Assembly (NCBI GenBank): GCA_905221605.1
Contig: CAJNDS010001779.1
Location: forward strand, 652,146-716,145
DNA: 64,000 bases
Reading direction: 5' to 3'
Source of the DNA: Symbiodinium natans
Lineage: Eukaryota > Sar > Dinophyceae > Suessiales > Symbiodiniaceae
In this document: one piece after another, positions 24,116 to 36,309 of the stretch
Layout: each line of letters begins with the position of its first letter
Position numbering within the stretch: position 1 is the stretch's first letter
Notes under the pieces: generated by a model
Database searches by the model: none
Told to the model about the DNA's origin: nothing
The model's input: the letters and a program-made list of their open reading frames with translations, nothing else
Translations under genes and position numbers: made by a program

Positions 24116-25428
24116 AACCCCGCTACATTCGCACCAAAACATCGGGACATCGTTCTCTCCCGACTCCTCTACACAGCAGCTGCTTCTCATGCCACAGAGT
24201 ATGGAGAACCCGAGACATAAAAGTGAAGCCCTACAAACCACGATCCAAAATCTGTCCTCTACATATATGGGTCTTGTGAGGACCTAAACCCTATAAACCC
24301 TAAACCCTAAGCCCTAAGCCCTAAACCCTAAACCCTAAACCCTAAACCCTAAACCCTAAACCCTCAACCCAGCCGGGCGAGAAGACCTCCAGAGGGGGGG
24401 TATTCAATGTTGCGAGAGGACCGCAATCCAGGTCCAGTCGTCTCTTTGGCCCTTCTTTGAGGTCCCAACTCTTGCACATGCCTGAAACATGAAGCGTTAA
24501 TTGCAATTTCTTTTGGCTTACTGGGGTGTACAAGGGACCTGAAATCCTAAGCCCTAGAAACCCTAAACCAAGGGAATCGAAAGGTACTACGGGGCAGCCT
24601 TGCGGAGGGCCATTTCTAAAAGAAGCCGTCTGCGTGACCGCTGAGCCGAGCACTTAGTCGTAATTACCTAGTGTTCTTGTAGCTCGTTTTCCTAACGATG
24701 AACATAGGTACCCCACAAACCAGCCTACCAAAAAGTGCTTATAGCTTGACAACCCAAAGCCTTAACCGTACGAGTACCCTGTATACTAGAACCCTAAACA
24801 CCCTCTGAGGTTTACAGAGCTAAGGGGAGTTCTTGATTTTACCCTAATGTTGGACTGGCTTTAGTATAAGCAGGGTCTATAGTCACAAGCTTCGAAAACT
24901 TATTCTGCGAACCGAGTTTGTTCAGGATACCCGCTATTATCACAAGTTTTTTCCGGACGTTTTTCTTATTTTAAGGGCTTGTGTTTTGGGTTCAGAGCTT
25001 ACGCGGTAAGGCTTGAAGCCCTGAGGGCTTGGGCTCCAGGAATCTTAAAGAGCCAGAGCGCGGAGAATCCAGAAATCTAAGCCCGGCCAGTTCCATGTAA
25101 AGCCTTATGGAAACTCATTACGAAACGAGGCCCCAAACAAATTTTGTGATAGGTAGCCCACTGGCCGGTCAGACTGTTTTTAGTAAGTTTGTCTGGCTAC
25201 CCTCTATAGTGCCAAGATTTTGTCGGATGATTTGTTTTAAGGGTTTGTGTTTTGGGTTAAGGGCTTACGCAGTAAGGCTTGAGGCCCTGAGGGCCTTGGG
25301 CTCCAGGAATCTTAAAGGCTGGAAAGCTTCAGGCCTTGAGGCCCCGAAGACGGTCCCCCCGCTCCCCCCCCCCCCCCAATTTGTTTGGGGGGGTCGCCGC
25401 GCCGTGCGTTTATAGGGTCCTTTTTTTT

Positions 25429-25478
<50 letters not shown>

Positions 25479-26550
25479 CGGCCCATACTAAAGACAGTGC
25501 AACATTAAACCGTAAACCCTACACCCTACGAAACCTAAACCCCAAATCCTACCTCTGTTATATGTTGAGGGTTTCTGTGTAGAACCCGAGATGATTAGGT
25601 GGTCCGCTGGTCAGAATGTTGAGGGTTTAGGGTTCCCGACCTCCAGAAGCTGCTTCAAGAGCTGGGACCCTCGACGTGGACCGAACCAGCTGCACACGAG
25701 CCGTGCGCGGGCTGGATTGGGGCAGAACGGCCCGGGCCAGGGTTTAGGGTTGAGGATTAAGGGTTGTAAAGAATGTGTATTGGGGAATACACTACAGTTC
25801 GGGGACATACCCTAAACCCTAAACCCTATAACCCTAAACCCCAAACCCTAGACCCCAAACCCAAACCCATTCCATTTAGAGTTTAGGCTCCTGCATTCTG
25901 GCGTACTTGAAAGGTTCGTGGGCACTTATGCGTAGGGTGTCTAAGTGACCCAGCTACGACTAGAACGATGAGTTTACCCTACCTATATCCCTAAACCATA
26001 GTTTACCCTACCTATATCCCTAAACCCTAAACCCTACACCCCAAATCCGTACGCATGAACCTCCAAGTAGGGTTTGAAATTAGTGTTCAAGCCGCGGGTG
26101 CCAACCACCCTCAACCTGCAACTTCACCGCGCCCTTCCGAAGCCTCGCACCCCAGCTAAACTTTAAAACCGAAACCCTAAACCCGAAACCGTAATCCCTA
26201 AACCCTAAACCCTAAACCCTAAACCCTAAACCCTAAACCCTAAACCCTAAACCCTAAACCGCGGGCCTGGGAACGTCCACTACACGTACAGTCGAATAAG
26301 ACTCCAGAAGCTCGGCGCTAGGGCTGCAGCGTCACGCCTCGGCCGGTGCTCCGATTATGGGGCTCTTAGGGGAGGGTTTAGGGTTTAGGGTTTAGGGTTT
26401 AGGGTTTAGGGTTTAGGGTTTAGGGTTTAGGGTTTAGGGTTTAGGGTTTAGGGTTTAGGGTTCAAGGGGGTTCTATATCTCAAGGTTACCTAAAACTCCC
26501 CACTACTCCCTCAGGCACCCTATGCTTTCTCATAAGGTTCCCTAGGTACC

Positions 26551-26714
26551 CACCCCCTATGCCCTTAAGGACCCTACAGGGTGGGGCCCCCTTACTATAC
26601 TAACTGTAGTTAAGGGACTTATAACCTAACTTAGGGTCCTTATAACCCAATTTAGGGCCCTTATAACTCTACTTATAACTAAGGGGCCCCACCCCCTATG
26701 CCCTTAAGGACCCT
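26551..26714. mobile_element. MITE, TACAGGGTGGGGCCCCC family, copy 3 (inverted) with direct flanking repeat
   Basis: Reverse-orientation copy at about 26573-26698. It is flanked by a direct repeat containing CCCCCTATGCCCTTAAGGAC at 26552 and again at about 26691. That repeat is far longer than a usual target-site duplication, so it may come from local duplication at insertion. Confidence 0.75.
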
Positions 26715-27419
26715 AAAACCTGAACACTCAGCGCAGTGAAGCATGTGGGGGATGCTTGAAAACTCTTCTTCATGCCTTTTTTGTGGGTGACTCTCCCATG
26801 CTCTTCATAACCCTTTTTGGGGGTTTGAAAACCTGCTAAGGGAACCTTGAACCCCCTCCCCCCCCAAAAAAAAGAGGATACCAGGGGGCTACCAAGTTCT
26901 GCATTCCAGGTGAGTCGCCGCCCTCATCTTCAGGACGGCCCCGCTGCTCGCCCCGCAGGGAAGAGTATAGTCCTCAGGGGTTTAGGGTTTAGGGTTTAGG
27001 GTTAGGAAATGAGATGAGCACCCCCGACATCCCCACATACGCTGTGTAAACCCTAACACCTCAACCCTAAGCCACCATCCCCTACACCCAACCTTAAACC
27101 CAATAAACTCGATGACTCTATAAAGCCGAGCCCGCCCAGATATGAGGCTCAGCTTGGGAATCGGCCCACTAACCCTAAACCCTAACCCTAAACCCTAAAC
27201 CCTAAACCCTCATTTAAACCCTAAGTCCTAAACCCTAAACCCTAAACCCTAAACCCAGGGTGAGGTCTTTGGGCCCACGATCTCAGAGCGCAGGAGCTTT
27301 TCACGGCATGCGCTTGGCGCCCTAAACTCCGGGGCTTCCTTGTTGGGGTTTTGGGGGGGGGGGGGGGGGTGGGGGGGGGGGGGGGGGGGGTCGGCGGGCT
27401 GAGCCGGAGGCTCTTAAAT

Positions 27420-28680
27420 CCGGCCCCCGCGCCGCCCGTGGTCCAGGGCGGAGCCCGCGTCGCACTAAAGCGCTAGCTTTAAGGGGCGAGCGCCCGAGCC
27501 GCCGACCCCGCCCAAAACTGCTTCAAATTCGCGCGGGGCCCTCCGGGAGGCCTCCAAAACGGCATCCAAGGGGACGCAACACGCGGTGGTGCGAAAAGCA
27601 CGAAAACCACGTAAAAACCATGGTTTTTTACGAAAAACCGAGGCCATAAAACACCCGCAGCACCCATTAAACCTCACGGGCGCGCATCATCGGCCCTAGC
27701 TTTTCACATGGGCGCGCCAGGCCGAAACCACGTTTTTCAAGGTTTGGGGGGGGTACCGGAAGCCAAAACCAGGCGAGCTCATGAGCATCAGCAGCCCTGG
27801 CCGCGGGGCAAAGGCAATAAAAAAACGCTGAAAAACGCTGAAATCACCGAAATACCGGGGTTTTTATGAGGTTTTTCACGCGTGCCTCCGACCCCCACCC
27901 CTGTTGCCCTGACCCGCCCCCAAAGTGGCATCATCGAAACCCACGTCCGGGGGGGGTCTGCTGATGCTGCTGATGCGCGGGGTTCGGGGGCATCATCGAG
28001 CCAATCGTTTCTCATGGGCTTCGTGGGGGGGTCCGGGCCCAAGGCCAGAGACCCACTGTTGCTCATGATGCTCGGTTTGGGGGGGTGTTCCAACAGCAGA
28101 AAACCTCGTAAATACCGAGGGTAGGTTTGTGGGTCCACGTAAAAAACGCCCCTAAAACGCTTCATTTTACGCGCTGCGAACACCTGCGTGCCTACAAAAA
28201 ACCCGAACAGCAGGACCCCGAATGCCCTTAAGGGCATTCGGGGTCTTGCTTTTGGGGGTTTCGTAGGCACGCAAGCGTTCAAGCACATACATCGGCGTGT
28301 TTAAGGGGGTTTTGGATGGCCTGGGGGAGGCCGTGTATGCTTTTGATGCTCCCTTTCCTGGGTCCCAAAAGGCTTCCCAAGCCCAAAAAAACAAGTGTTT
28401 ACAGCGTTTTCTGAAGGTTTTTCGAAGGCAAAACGCAGCATAGAATGCTTTTAAGGCCCCCCAAACCAACCCCACTGATGCTCCTGATGCGGTGTGCGCG
28501 CGCTGCGCGCGCGCGCGCGCGCGCGGGGGGGGGGTGGGGGGAGGGAGGGGGGGCGAAAGCAGGAGAAAGAGAGACAGAGAGAGGATTGGAGGACAAAGAC
28601 AAGGAAAGAGAAGACAGTGCCAAGGTTCAAGGTTTCGTGCTTTGGGGGGCGGGGGCCGGCCCGTGCCGCTAGGCCGAAAT
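27420..28680. other. GC-rich island without telomere-type repeats
   Basis: About 1.25 kb with no TTTAGGG, unlike all surrounding host DNA. The longest frame (27788-28288, minus, 166 codons) is rich in P, R and G, has no recognised domain and is overlapped by frames on both strands, as expected in GC-rich DNA. A long palindrome lies at 28181-28275. Between 28495 and 28560 there are CG and G-rich microsatellites. It could be an unrelated transposon or a gene fragment; I assign no function. Confidence 0.5.
28181..28275. repeat. Long palindrome, perfect 32-bp core
   Basis: The core 28214-28245 is a perfect palindrome (GACCCCGAATGCCCTT and its complement), extending to 28209-28250 with one mismatch. 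Outer arms GCGTGCCTAC / GTAGGCACGC pair as well, giving a hairpin of about 95 bp. Confidence 0.85.
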
Positions 28681-28681
28681 T

Positions 28682-28712
<31 letters not shown>

Positions 28713-28719
28713 GGGGGGG

Positions 28720-29000
28720 GGGGGGGGGGGCAATTAGGGCAATTAGGGCAATTAGGGCAATTAGGGCAATTAGGGCAATTAGGGCAAGGGGGGGGGGGGG
28801 GGGGGGGGGCAATTAGGGCAATTAGGGCAATTAGGGCAATTAGGGCAATTAGGGCAATTAGGGCAATTAGGGTAAATTAGGGTCATTGGGGTAATTAGGG
28901 CAATTAGGGCAATTAGGGAAATAAGGGGAATTAGGGTAACTAGGGTAATTAGGGTAATTAGGGAAATTAGGGTAATTAGGGTAATTAGGGTATTTTAGGG
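28720..29000. repeat. (CAATTAGGG)n minisatellite between poly-G tracts
   Basis: Runs of the unit GGGCAATTA interrupted by poly-G tracts (28711-28730, 28788-28809), decaying to GGTAATTAG to the right. A telomere-like variant confined to this site. Confidence 0.9.
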
Positions 29001-29032
29001 TTTAGGGTTAAGGTTTAGGTTTAGGGGTTAGG

Positions 29033-29116
29033 CTTGGGATGTTCCCCCTTATACTAACAGTCCTTGATAGGGATTGTAATTGAATGTACAGTTCGTATCA
29101 GGGGGAACCTCCCAAG
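29033..29116. mobile_element. Short MITE, CTTGGGATGTTCCCCCTTA family
   Basis: An 84-bp foldback with ends CTTGGGATGTTCCCCCTTA / TCAGGGGGAACCTCCCAAG. The best-defined copy of the family seen at 20369-20520 and 21105-21178. Confidence 0.75.
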
Positions 29117-30358
29117 TGGAGAACTTTGTTTTTTGAGTTAGGGTCCAGGCTTTGGGGTCTAGAGGGCTCTCCTATCTATACCATCAGTTGTGCAACTTCC
29201 CGCCCGTAACAACGGTTACAGCAACTAGGACCCTGCAAAAACAGAAGACAACTTCCTAGGCGCCCCTTAACGCGCAGAACGCAGCGAAGTGCAGACAACA
29301 AGCCAAACTTCCAGCAAGGGCTCTCCTTACTCCTTTCTTGGGGTTTAGGGTTTAGGGTTTAGCCCTCCCCCGCCAAGGCGCCCGATAGTATTGAGCTCAA
29401 GTATGTGGATGTTTAGGGAGGCCCTGTACCCCATAAACCCAACGAAGTGTTGCGGGAAGCCCCTAAACCCTAAACCCTAAACCCTAAACCCTGAACCCTG
29501 AACCCTGAACCCTGAACCCTCTAAGCCCTGAACCCTCATGGCGTCAGCAACGTCCCGGTGTCCTTTACGCGTCTTCGCTGGCGGGCACGGTCCGGGAGGC
29601 CTGACGGGGTATGTCTCAAACTGAAGCCGCTGAGCCCCCAGGCAGATGGATCCCCTAAATCCCTAAAAAGCCCAACTCGCAAGCTTTGGTTTAGGGTTTC
29701 GGGTTTCGGGTTTAGGGGCTATTTAGGATTTAGGTTTCGAAAGGGTTTTGGGTGTGCCCCCAGCACCCTTCAAGGGGTATAAGGAGGGACCCTTAATCTT
29801 ATTACCCCATATAACCCCTATACATACCTTAGGACTATAGACCTAAGGTCGTTCTCTGCTTTCGTCCTAGAACCTTTGAGCCACGAACTGTTCAGGGTCT
29901 AGCGGGTTGCCGGTTTAGGGTGTCGGGCTTAGGGTAGTGCTCATGTGAGAGCCCTAGCCCTCAGCGCCTAACCTCCCGAAACCCTGAACCTTAAGCCCTG
30001 AAACCCAAACCCTAAACAATAAGCATACAGCCCCCCCCCCCCCCGGTCCCCACCCCCAAAGCCCCTGGACCCTACCCGCTCCCCACCCCAAGAGCGTAGC
30101 CCTTGGCCTTCTCCTCTGCACCATAAGCAGTCCTTCAGACATATCTCCAGATTGAGAAGTCCGAACTGAGTGTAGGGTTTAGGGTTTAGGGTTTAGGGTT
30201 TAGGGTTAGGGTTTAGGGTTTAGGGTTTAGGGTTTAGGGTTCAGGGTGTTAGGTGTTTAGGGTGTAGGGTTTCGGGTGCTGGGTTGGTGGTTCTATAGCT
30301 CTGCATAAGAGCATCTTTCTCAAGCATCTGGAGGTTTAGGCTGAGGCGCCAGACTTCC

Positions 30359-30502
30359 TACTTGGAGGTTCATGGTACTTAGTAGCTAAATCTAACTGTA
30401 CTTATAACTGTACTTATAACCATATTGGGGCACTTCAGGGGCTGATAAGTGGGTTATAAGTACAGAAATAATTAGTTACTAAGTACCATGAACCTCCAAG
30501 TA
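30359..30502. mobile_element. MITE, TACTTGGAGGTTCATGG family, copy 1
   Basis: A 144-bp element with inverted ends TACTTGGAGGTTCATGGTAC / GTACCATGAACCTCCAAGTA. A close copy lies at 61176-61312 on the other side of the viral element. No coding capacity. Confidence 0.85.
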
Positions 30503-32219
30503 TATCTGACACTCATGGCAGACCCCTGCAGAGCAGCGTCAGAGAATGGCAGGTCTAGGAGTTCGACCTCGGACCCTTGAGGTTGTACCCTTCGGTTTTG
30601 GGGCAATTTTTAAGGATCCCTTGGGGGATATAAGGGCCATATTGGGAGTAGATTAAGGGGAACCTTTCGGGGTACAACCTTAAGGGTCCGAGTCTTCAGC
30701 CACTTGAAATGGGATGTTCCGAGGGGAGGTGAGTCTAATCGTCTAAGCCCTATAGGCCCTAAAACCCTAAACCCCAAAACCCGAAACCCCTAAACCCTAA
30801 ACACTAAACCCCCAAATGAACTCCTAAATAAACCCCTAAACCCTAAACCCCTAAACGAACTCCTAAACAAACTCCTAAACCCTACACCCCCAAAACTTCT
30901 TAAACCCCGAAACCCTAATCCTAAACAAACTCCTAAACCCTACACCCACAAAACCTCTTAAACCCCGAAACCCTAAACCCTAAACCCCTGAATCCTAAAC
31001 CCTACATCCTAAACCCCGACAACTCAGGGGTATGAAGACTGGGAATAGCAGTGGCTCCGCGGCATTGGGCGCCGCACCCGCAATGAGGGCATCTGCAAAC
31101 CCCTCCACCGTTCGGGTTTAGGGTTTAGGGTTTAGGGTTCAGGGCTCAGGGTTCAGGGTTCAGGGTTCAGGGTTTAGGGTTTGTCCCGAACCCCACATAA
31201 AACCCTATCCCTCCAAAACCTCTACAGCAACCCCTCTAAACCCCTAAAAAAATGGACCCCAAGACCCGTTGAACCCGCTAAACTCCCCAATCTCTGTATA
31301 TTATTATTAGCATTATGAGAATTATTAGTATTATTAGTATTATTAGTATTATTAGTATTATTGGTATTATTTAGAAAGACGTGCCAAGCCGAAACCCGAT
31401 GGCGCAGGGAGGTTCAGTTCATCACCCAGCCTTGAACCCCAAACCCCAATGATAGTGGGGTTCAGTGCTTGTAGAGCAGAAAAACACTCAGTGCAAAACC
31501 AAAACCTTAAACCCTGAAGCCAACTCGACTCGCCGTGATAGAACTCTCAGAACGACTCAGCCCCCCCGTGATTCGCAACTCCAGATCCCACATTGCGAGC
31601 CTCAATGCCTTGCATGAAGCTTATGCCAAAAACCTAAACCCTAAACCCTAAACCCTAAACCTTAAACCCTAAACCCGAAACCCTAAACCCGAAACCCTGT
31701 AGGGTTTAGGGTTGAGTGGGTGAATAAGGGCTTCTCTAAACACCCCCAGGCCCTTCCCACCCCGGTCGGGTCCCGTCTTTCTCCGGTGATTTCGAGCCTG
31801 CGGGCGAGCTCTGAACCCCAAAAGCCTGAACCCTAAACCTATAAACCCTAAACCCTAAACCCCTGAACCCTAAACCACAAACCATCATGCTGCTGGGTTT
31901 AAGGCTCCGGGGTCCACGGGCTGCAAGAGTGATTGCTCCAGGATTTGGGGTTTGAGGCTTGAAGGGTCTACGGTAGGCTCTTGGGGGACTGTAGGGTGCC
32001 TGAGGCTTTGCGGGGTTTACGGTCTAGGGCCCAAAACCCCAAAGACCTCTAAACCCTAAAGACCTCTAAACCAAAAAAACCCTAAACCCTCAAGACAAAA
32101 CAAATAGAAATTGTATGTGGTATCATTCTGAGTTTCTCAAGTTATTGGTCTAAACAGCTGACAACCTGAGTTTAAGTATATTTGTCCAAAACACATGTCT
32201 CTGGAGGCCAAATGCTCAA

Positions 32220-32425
32220 TTTACTTGAACCCCCTCCCTCCCTCCCCCCCCTCTCCTCCCCTCCCTCCCCTCCCCCCCCCCTTCCCCCCCCCCATCCCCC
32301 ACCTTCCGTTCCCCCCCCCCCCCCCTTTTTTCGCCCCCCTTCCCCCCCCCACCCCCCCCCCCCCCCCTTCGCCCCCAACCCCCCCCCCCCCCCCCCCCCC
32401 CCTCCCCCCCCCTTCGCCCCCCTTC
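32220..32425. repeat. Poly-C / CT-rich low-complexity tract
   Basis: About 200 bp almost wholly C and T on the plus strand, immediately downstream of the last recognised exon of gene B. Frames coding poly-P or poly-G here are artefacts. Confidence 0.95.
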
Positions 32426-32478
32426 AAACCCTAAATCCCCTAAACCCGAAACCCTGAACGATGCAATGTAAAAAACGC

Positions 32479-32554
32479 CTCCGACCAGCGCCAAGATCGC
32501 GGGCAGGAGCCAGAGGCCGTGGGCCCCGGCGATGGTGACCACGAGGAAGAGCAC
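32479..32554 (-). CDS. Gene B exon: C-terminal transmembrane helix (Patched/NPC1-like)
   Basis: Reads FLVVTIAGAHGLWLLPAILA between a CAG acceptor and a GC donor (GGAG|GCGTTT). The 'G-x-x-H-G-L-x-x-L-P-x-x-L' motif in the last transmembrane helices is characteristic of Patched/NPC1/Dispatched-type RND proteins. The final exon encoding the tail is not recognised in the low-complexity DNA downstream. Confidence 0.75.
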
Positions 32555-33149
32555 CTGTAGGGTTTGGGCTAGGGTTTAGGGTTTAGGGTTTAGGGTTCAG
32601 GGCTTAGGGTTTAGGGTTTAGGGTTTAGGGCTAGGGTTGGGGGTTTAGGGTTTAGGCTTCAGGGCTAGGGTCCAGCATTTAGAGTTTAGGGCCTAGGGGA
32701 AGAGCACCGTCCCCGAGAGCCAAGAAGTCTCGGCCAGTGGAAGCTTCAAACTTGTTTGAGGGCTCATAGTTTTACAGCTTCTTCCAAGTTTTATAGGATG
32801 TTGCAGCGATTGGGGATGTTTTGGGTTCAGGGTATGGGGCCGATCCCTGCCACTGCAAGAACCGCATTCAATCGCCGCTAAGCACAGGGATGACTTGCAA
32901 CGACCCTGTTGTTCGGACCTCTTTAGGGCCCTAGTCTGGGCACTTGTCTATACTGAACTTGGAACCCTGGCAAAAATGACATTTTTTGGCAGTTTCTCAG
33001 GGGTTACAGTCACAAACAGTTTAGAAAAAACTCCCAAGAATCCCTAAGTATTGTGGGTTGGGAGGTTGCACCTCAAGTCCAACACAGAAACCCTCCCAAA
33101 CACGCCCTAACCCACAAAAACCCTGAAACCCTCAAAGAGCCGCCGGGGC

Positions 33150-33200
33150 CTTGAAGAAGATTCGGAACACGTAGCTGTCAGAGAAGCCTACCACGATCAC
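33150..33200 (-). CDS. Gene B exon: SxSYVFxxFFK motif
   Basis: A 51-bp exon, exactly 17 codons, reading VIVVGFSDSYVFRIFFK between a CAG acceptor and a GC donor (AAG|GCCCCG). It matches the 'S-x-S-Y-x-F-x-x-F-F' segment of Patched-family proteins directly before the last two transmembrane helices, in register with the exon at 32479-32554. Confidence 0.75.
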
Positions 33201-33861
33201 CTGGGGTTTAGGCTTTCATGAGAGATTAGGGTTCTCAGGGGTGCTTAGGGCTTTAGGCTTCGGGTTGCAGTCGGGTGCTTAGGCCGCTTAGGGTGCTTAC
33301 GGCTTATAGGCTTGGGGTGCGGGACGGGTGAAAGGGCTTGCTGTACAAGGCTGGAGGGTTGGGGTCTAAACCCCAAACCCGAAAGCCCAGCTCTGTGACC
33401 GGAGTAACAACTCTGCGTGGCGAGTCATTGGCTTAGGGTTGCAGGGCTTTTTAGGGTTTATGGCACAGTAAGCGGTACTATTGTAGTTAACAGGTATGCC
33501 CCTAAACCCTAAACCCTAAACCCGAAACCCTTGTTACTGGAATTATTTACAGGGGTTCGCCTGTGTAGAAGCTGTCTCTTTCTGCTGCCACTGGCAGTCG
33601 CTGGCGCCAAGAGCCCAGCCAGCTTACTGCGATACCCTGGTAAGGGACCTTCGGGGCTGTTTGGGGGTTATTTCGGGGCTACTTGGGTATACAGGGACTA
33701 TATATGTATATGATATATGTATATAAATATATATATATATATTCTCTAGGGGAAGAAGATTCAGGGTCCCTTCTAGGGGTCCTTCCTTACACCCCTTGAT
33801 TCAGGTCCTCCGGGGTTGCGATCTGCGGAGGATGCAGCTCTGCTGCTTGCAGCTGCTGGGC

Positions 33862-33908
33862 GCTTCTTCTTCTTCTTCTTCTTCTTCTTCTTCTTCTTCT
33901 TCTTCTTG
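33862..33908. repeat. (TTC)n microsatellite
   Basis: About 15 TTC triplets within the intron between the gene B exons at 33150-33200 and 34285-34324. Confidence 0.95.
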
Positions 33909-34284
33909 GGTTGTCGAAGAGAATCCCGGAGTCCCGAAAAAAAGAGGAATTCAGGGTTGAGGGCTTAGGGCTTAGGGTTTAGGGTTCGGGTCAGACCCAG
34001 TACTAAGACTTTGAGAAAACGAAGATGCAAACTTTTTGTCTGATTGTAACCTAAGGCACCCCAACTGTCCACGATACTGCGATCCGGGATCTTGCAGGAT
34101 GGCGCCGTCACTCCAACCCATCCTAACCCCTAGCCAACCCTAAACCCTCAAACGTATAAACCCCAAACCCTAAACCCTAGCCCTAAACCCTAAACCCTAA
34201 ACCCTGAACCCCAACAACCTGAAAAAAAAAACCCTCAGAAACAACCCTGAATACCCGCAGCCCACCGTGCCCCAGTCAGGGCAC

Positions 34285-34324
34285 CGCAAGGAGTGTGGAG
34301 AGCACAGCGTTGAGCGTGCAAGGC
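34285..34324 (-). CDS. Gene B exon: TLNAVLSTLLA segment
   Basis: Reads CTLNAVLSTLLA, corresponding to the 'x-x-G-x-x-S-T-x-L-A' transmembrane segment of the second permease domain of Patched-like proteins. It starts after ACTGAG and ends at a GT donor (GCG|GTGCCC) in phase with the next exon (33200). Confidence 0.65.
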
Positions 34325-34856
34325 CTCAGTGGCAGAAGTCGAAGCCATGTCGAATGATTTTGGGATTAGGGTTTAGGGTTTAGGGTTTAGGGTTTAGGGT
34401 TTAGGGTTTAGGGTTTAGGGCTACTCATAAGTCGGGTTTAGGGCTTAGGGCTTGTTTAGGGTCTATGGCCGTTTAGGGTTTAGGGTTCAGGGCTACTTGA
34501 AGTTCATTGGTACCTATGCCTAGGGTTATCAGTACTCCAGACAAGGCTATCACCATCCTTATAATAACCGAAACCTTAAGCCCTGAAACCTAAAGCCCTA
34601 ACGCTGAAAGCCTTAAACCCTTAAACCGAAACCCTAAAGACCCTAAAGACCCTAAACACCCTAAAGACCCTAAAGACCCTAAACCCCAAAGATCCCTAAG
34701 CCCGAAAAACCCTAGACCCTAAACCCTAAACCCTAAACCCTAAATCCTAAACCCTCAACCCTAAACCCCAAAAACCCTAAACCCTAACCCCAAAAACCCT
34801 AAACCCTAAACCCTGAAGAGCCCCAAAAAAGCCCCTTTAAAAAGCCTCAGGAAAGC

Positions 34857-34912
34857 GGCCCGATTCGCTCCATCGAAGCGATGGCCCGCTCCCGCGCGCT
34901 GCCAGTGGACTC
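34857..34912 (-). CDS. Gene B exon: ERAIASMERIGP segment
   Basis: Reads GSARERAIASMERIGP after CTCGAG, with a possible GC donor (GGCC|GCTTTC). Patched/NPC1-like proteins have 'R-x-x-R-A-x-x-A-[LM]-x-x-[MI]-G' at this point, between the VDYxAH helix and the next transmembrane segment. Confidence 0.65.
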
Positions 34913-35418
34913 CTCGAGGGGGCCCCTCTTTTTTTGGGGTTTTCTGATAGGGCTTTTTACCCTAAACCCTAAACCCTAAACCCTAAACCCCAAACCCTAA
35001 ACCCTAAATCCTAAACCCAGAACCCGAAACCCTAACCCTTTTCGGGGGTTTAGGCCGGTTTATAGAGGGTTCAGGGTTTAGGAGGTTTTGGAGTTTGGGG
35101 TTTTGGAGGTTTAGGAGGTTTAGGAGGCTTTCCTAAGGGCTGTGGGTTTAAGGTTTAAGGGTTTTCGGGTTCAGGGCCGAAGTGGATACACCAATGATCA
35201 ACCCCAGGCCCGATGATATCACCCTAAACCCTAAAGCCTAAAGCCTAAACCCTAAACCCTAAAAACCCTAAAAACCCTAAAAACCCTAAACCCTAAACCC
35301 TAAACCCTAAACCCTAACCCTAAACCCTAAACCCTAAACCCTAACCCTAAACCCTAAACCCTAAACCCTGTAGAACCCTAAACCCCAAACCCCAAGTAGG
35401 AACTTCAGCCCCGAGGGT

Positions 35419-35486
35419 CCCGGAACATGTGGGCGATGTGCGCCGCGTAGTCGACGGCCAGGCCGACGCAAATCAGCACGTAGATC
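35419..35486 (-). CDS. Gene B exon: VDYAAHIAHMF motif
   Basis: Reads IYVLICVGLAVDYAAHIAHM (then F). The 'G-x-[SA]-V-D-[YF]-x-A-H-I-x-x-x-F' motif is diagnostic of the second permease half of Patched/NPC1/Dispatched-type proteins; the aspartate lies in the proton/sodium relay helix of RND transporters. It begins after TTGAG and joins the preceding exon (37070-37180) in phase if that exon uses a GC donor. Confidence 0.75.
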
Positions 35487-36309
35487 CTCAATGTTGGTTT
35501 AGGGTTTAGGGTTTAGGGTTTAGGGTTTAGGGTTTAGGGTTTAGGGTTTAGGGTTTAGGGTTTAGGGTTTAGGGTTTAGGGTTAGGATTTAGGGGATCGG
35601 GGTAGAAAGCTCTGAAATCTAATGTTGAGGTTTTTTCCGGGGGGGGGGGGGGGGGGGGTGGAAAAGTTCTGACGTTTAAGGGCCCCTGAACCCTACTACT
35701 CGATGTTGAGTTTCTTGTTTAGGGGGGGGGGGGGGGGTGGAGAAGCTCTGAACTCTATGGGCCCCTTGAACCCTAAACCCTAAAAACAAACCCTAGGACC
35801 CTAGGGCTCATTACCCGAACCCCTAACCCGCCATGATTTCTCTAGGGAATATTACCGGTACCTCCAAGGGAACCTTAGAAGTTTAGGGTTTAGGGCGAGC
35901 AGGTCCCGGACCACGCGTTTAGGGCTTTGGGTTTTGGGTTTAGGGTTTAGGGTTTAGGGCTTGGGGTTCCGTGGCCAGACATCAGCGAGAACTGGCCTTG
36001 AATCCGACCAGCCGGACCAGAAGACCTTGGCCTCGGCCTTCGGGTTAAAAGCCTAAACCCGAAGCCCTTGCAGTATACCCTAACCCCTTCGGCTGTAAGC
36101 CCTAAGCGCTTAAACCCTCAAACCCGGAAACCCTTACACCCTTGAACCGTACACCTATCTAAACCTGAATGCTTTCGGTCCCCAGGCATGTTTCGTAGCG
36201 TCGTGGGGACTCTGTCTCAAGGGGCCAAGCCAAGGAAACGAGGCAACATGACATGAGGTAGAGCTTGTATTGCTATTCTACCCGTCTACACACACACACA
36301 CACCATCAG

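Larger units (their letters stand above)
19930..32478. other. Repeat-rich region with unassigned exon-like islands
   Basis: No gene identified with confidence. Contents: telomere-type arrays; MITEs (listed separately); AT microsatellites (21400-21650); poly-G/C tracts (25440-25478, 27353-27390, 30035-30050, 32230-32410); an ATTAGT microsatellite (31300-31375). Islands with open, coding-like composition occur at 21835-21945 (minus), 22400-22500, 22800-22925 (plus, AYENFPLGEEEGAFAAFF), 23040-23145 (minus, EVFFDDDSSACWGHDYVGF), 24365-24480 (minus), 25635-25735 and 29540-29650. They may be exons of other genes, but I cannot link them into one. Confidence 0.5.

Noticed and set aside
27788-28288. 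166-codon gene in the GC-rich island
   Set aside because: Overlapping open frames on both strands are expected at this GC content, and no domain or splice context supports it.
32172-32554. Glycine- or proline-rich proteins across the CT-rich tract
   Set aside because: Only the first 76 bases (32479-32554) are exon; the rest is the low-complexity tract.
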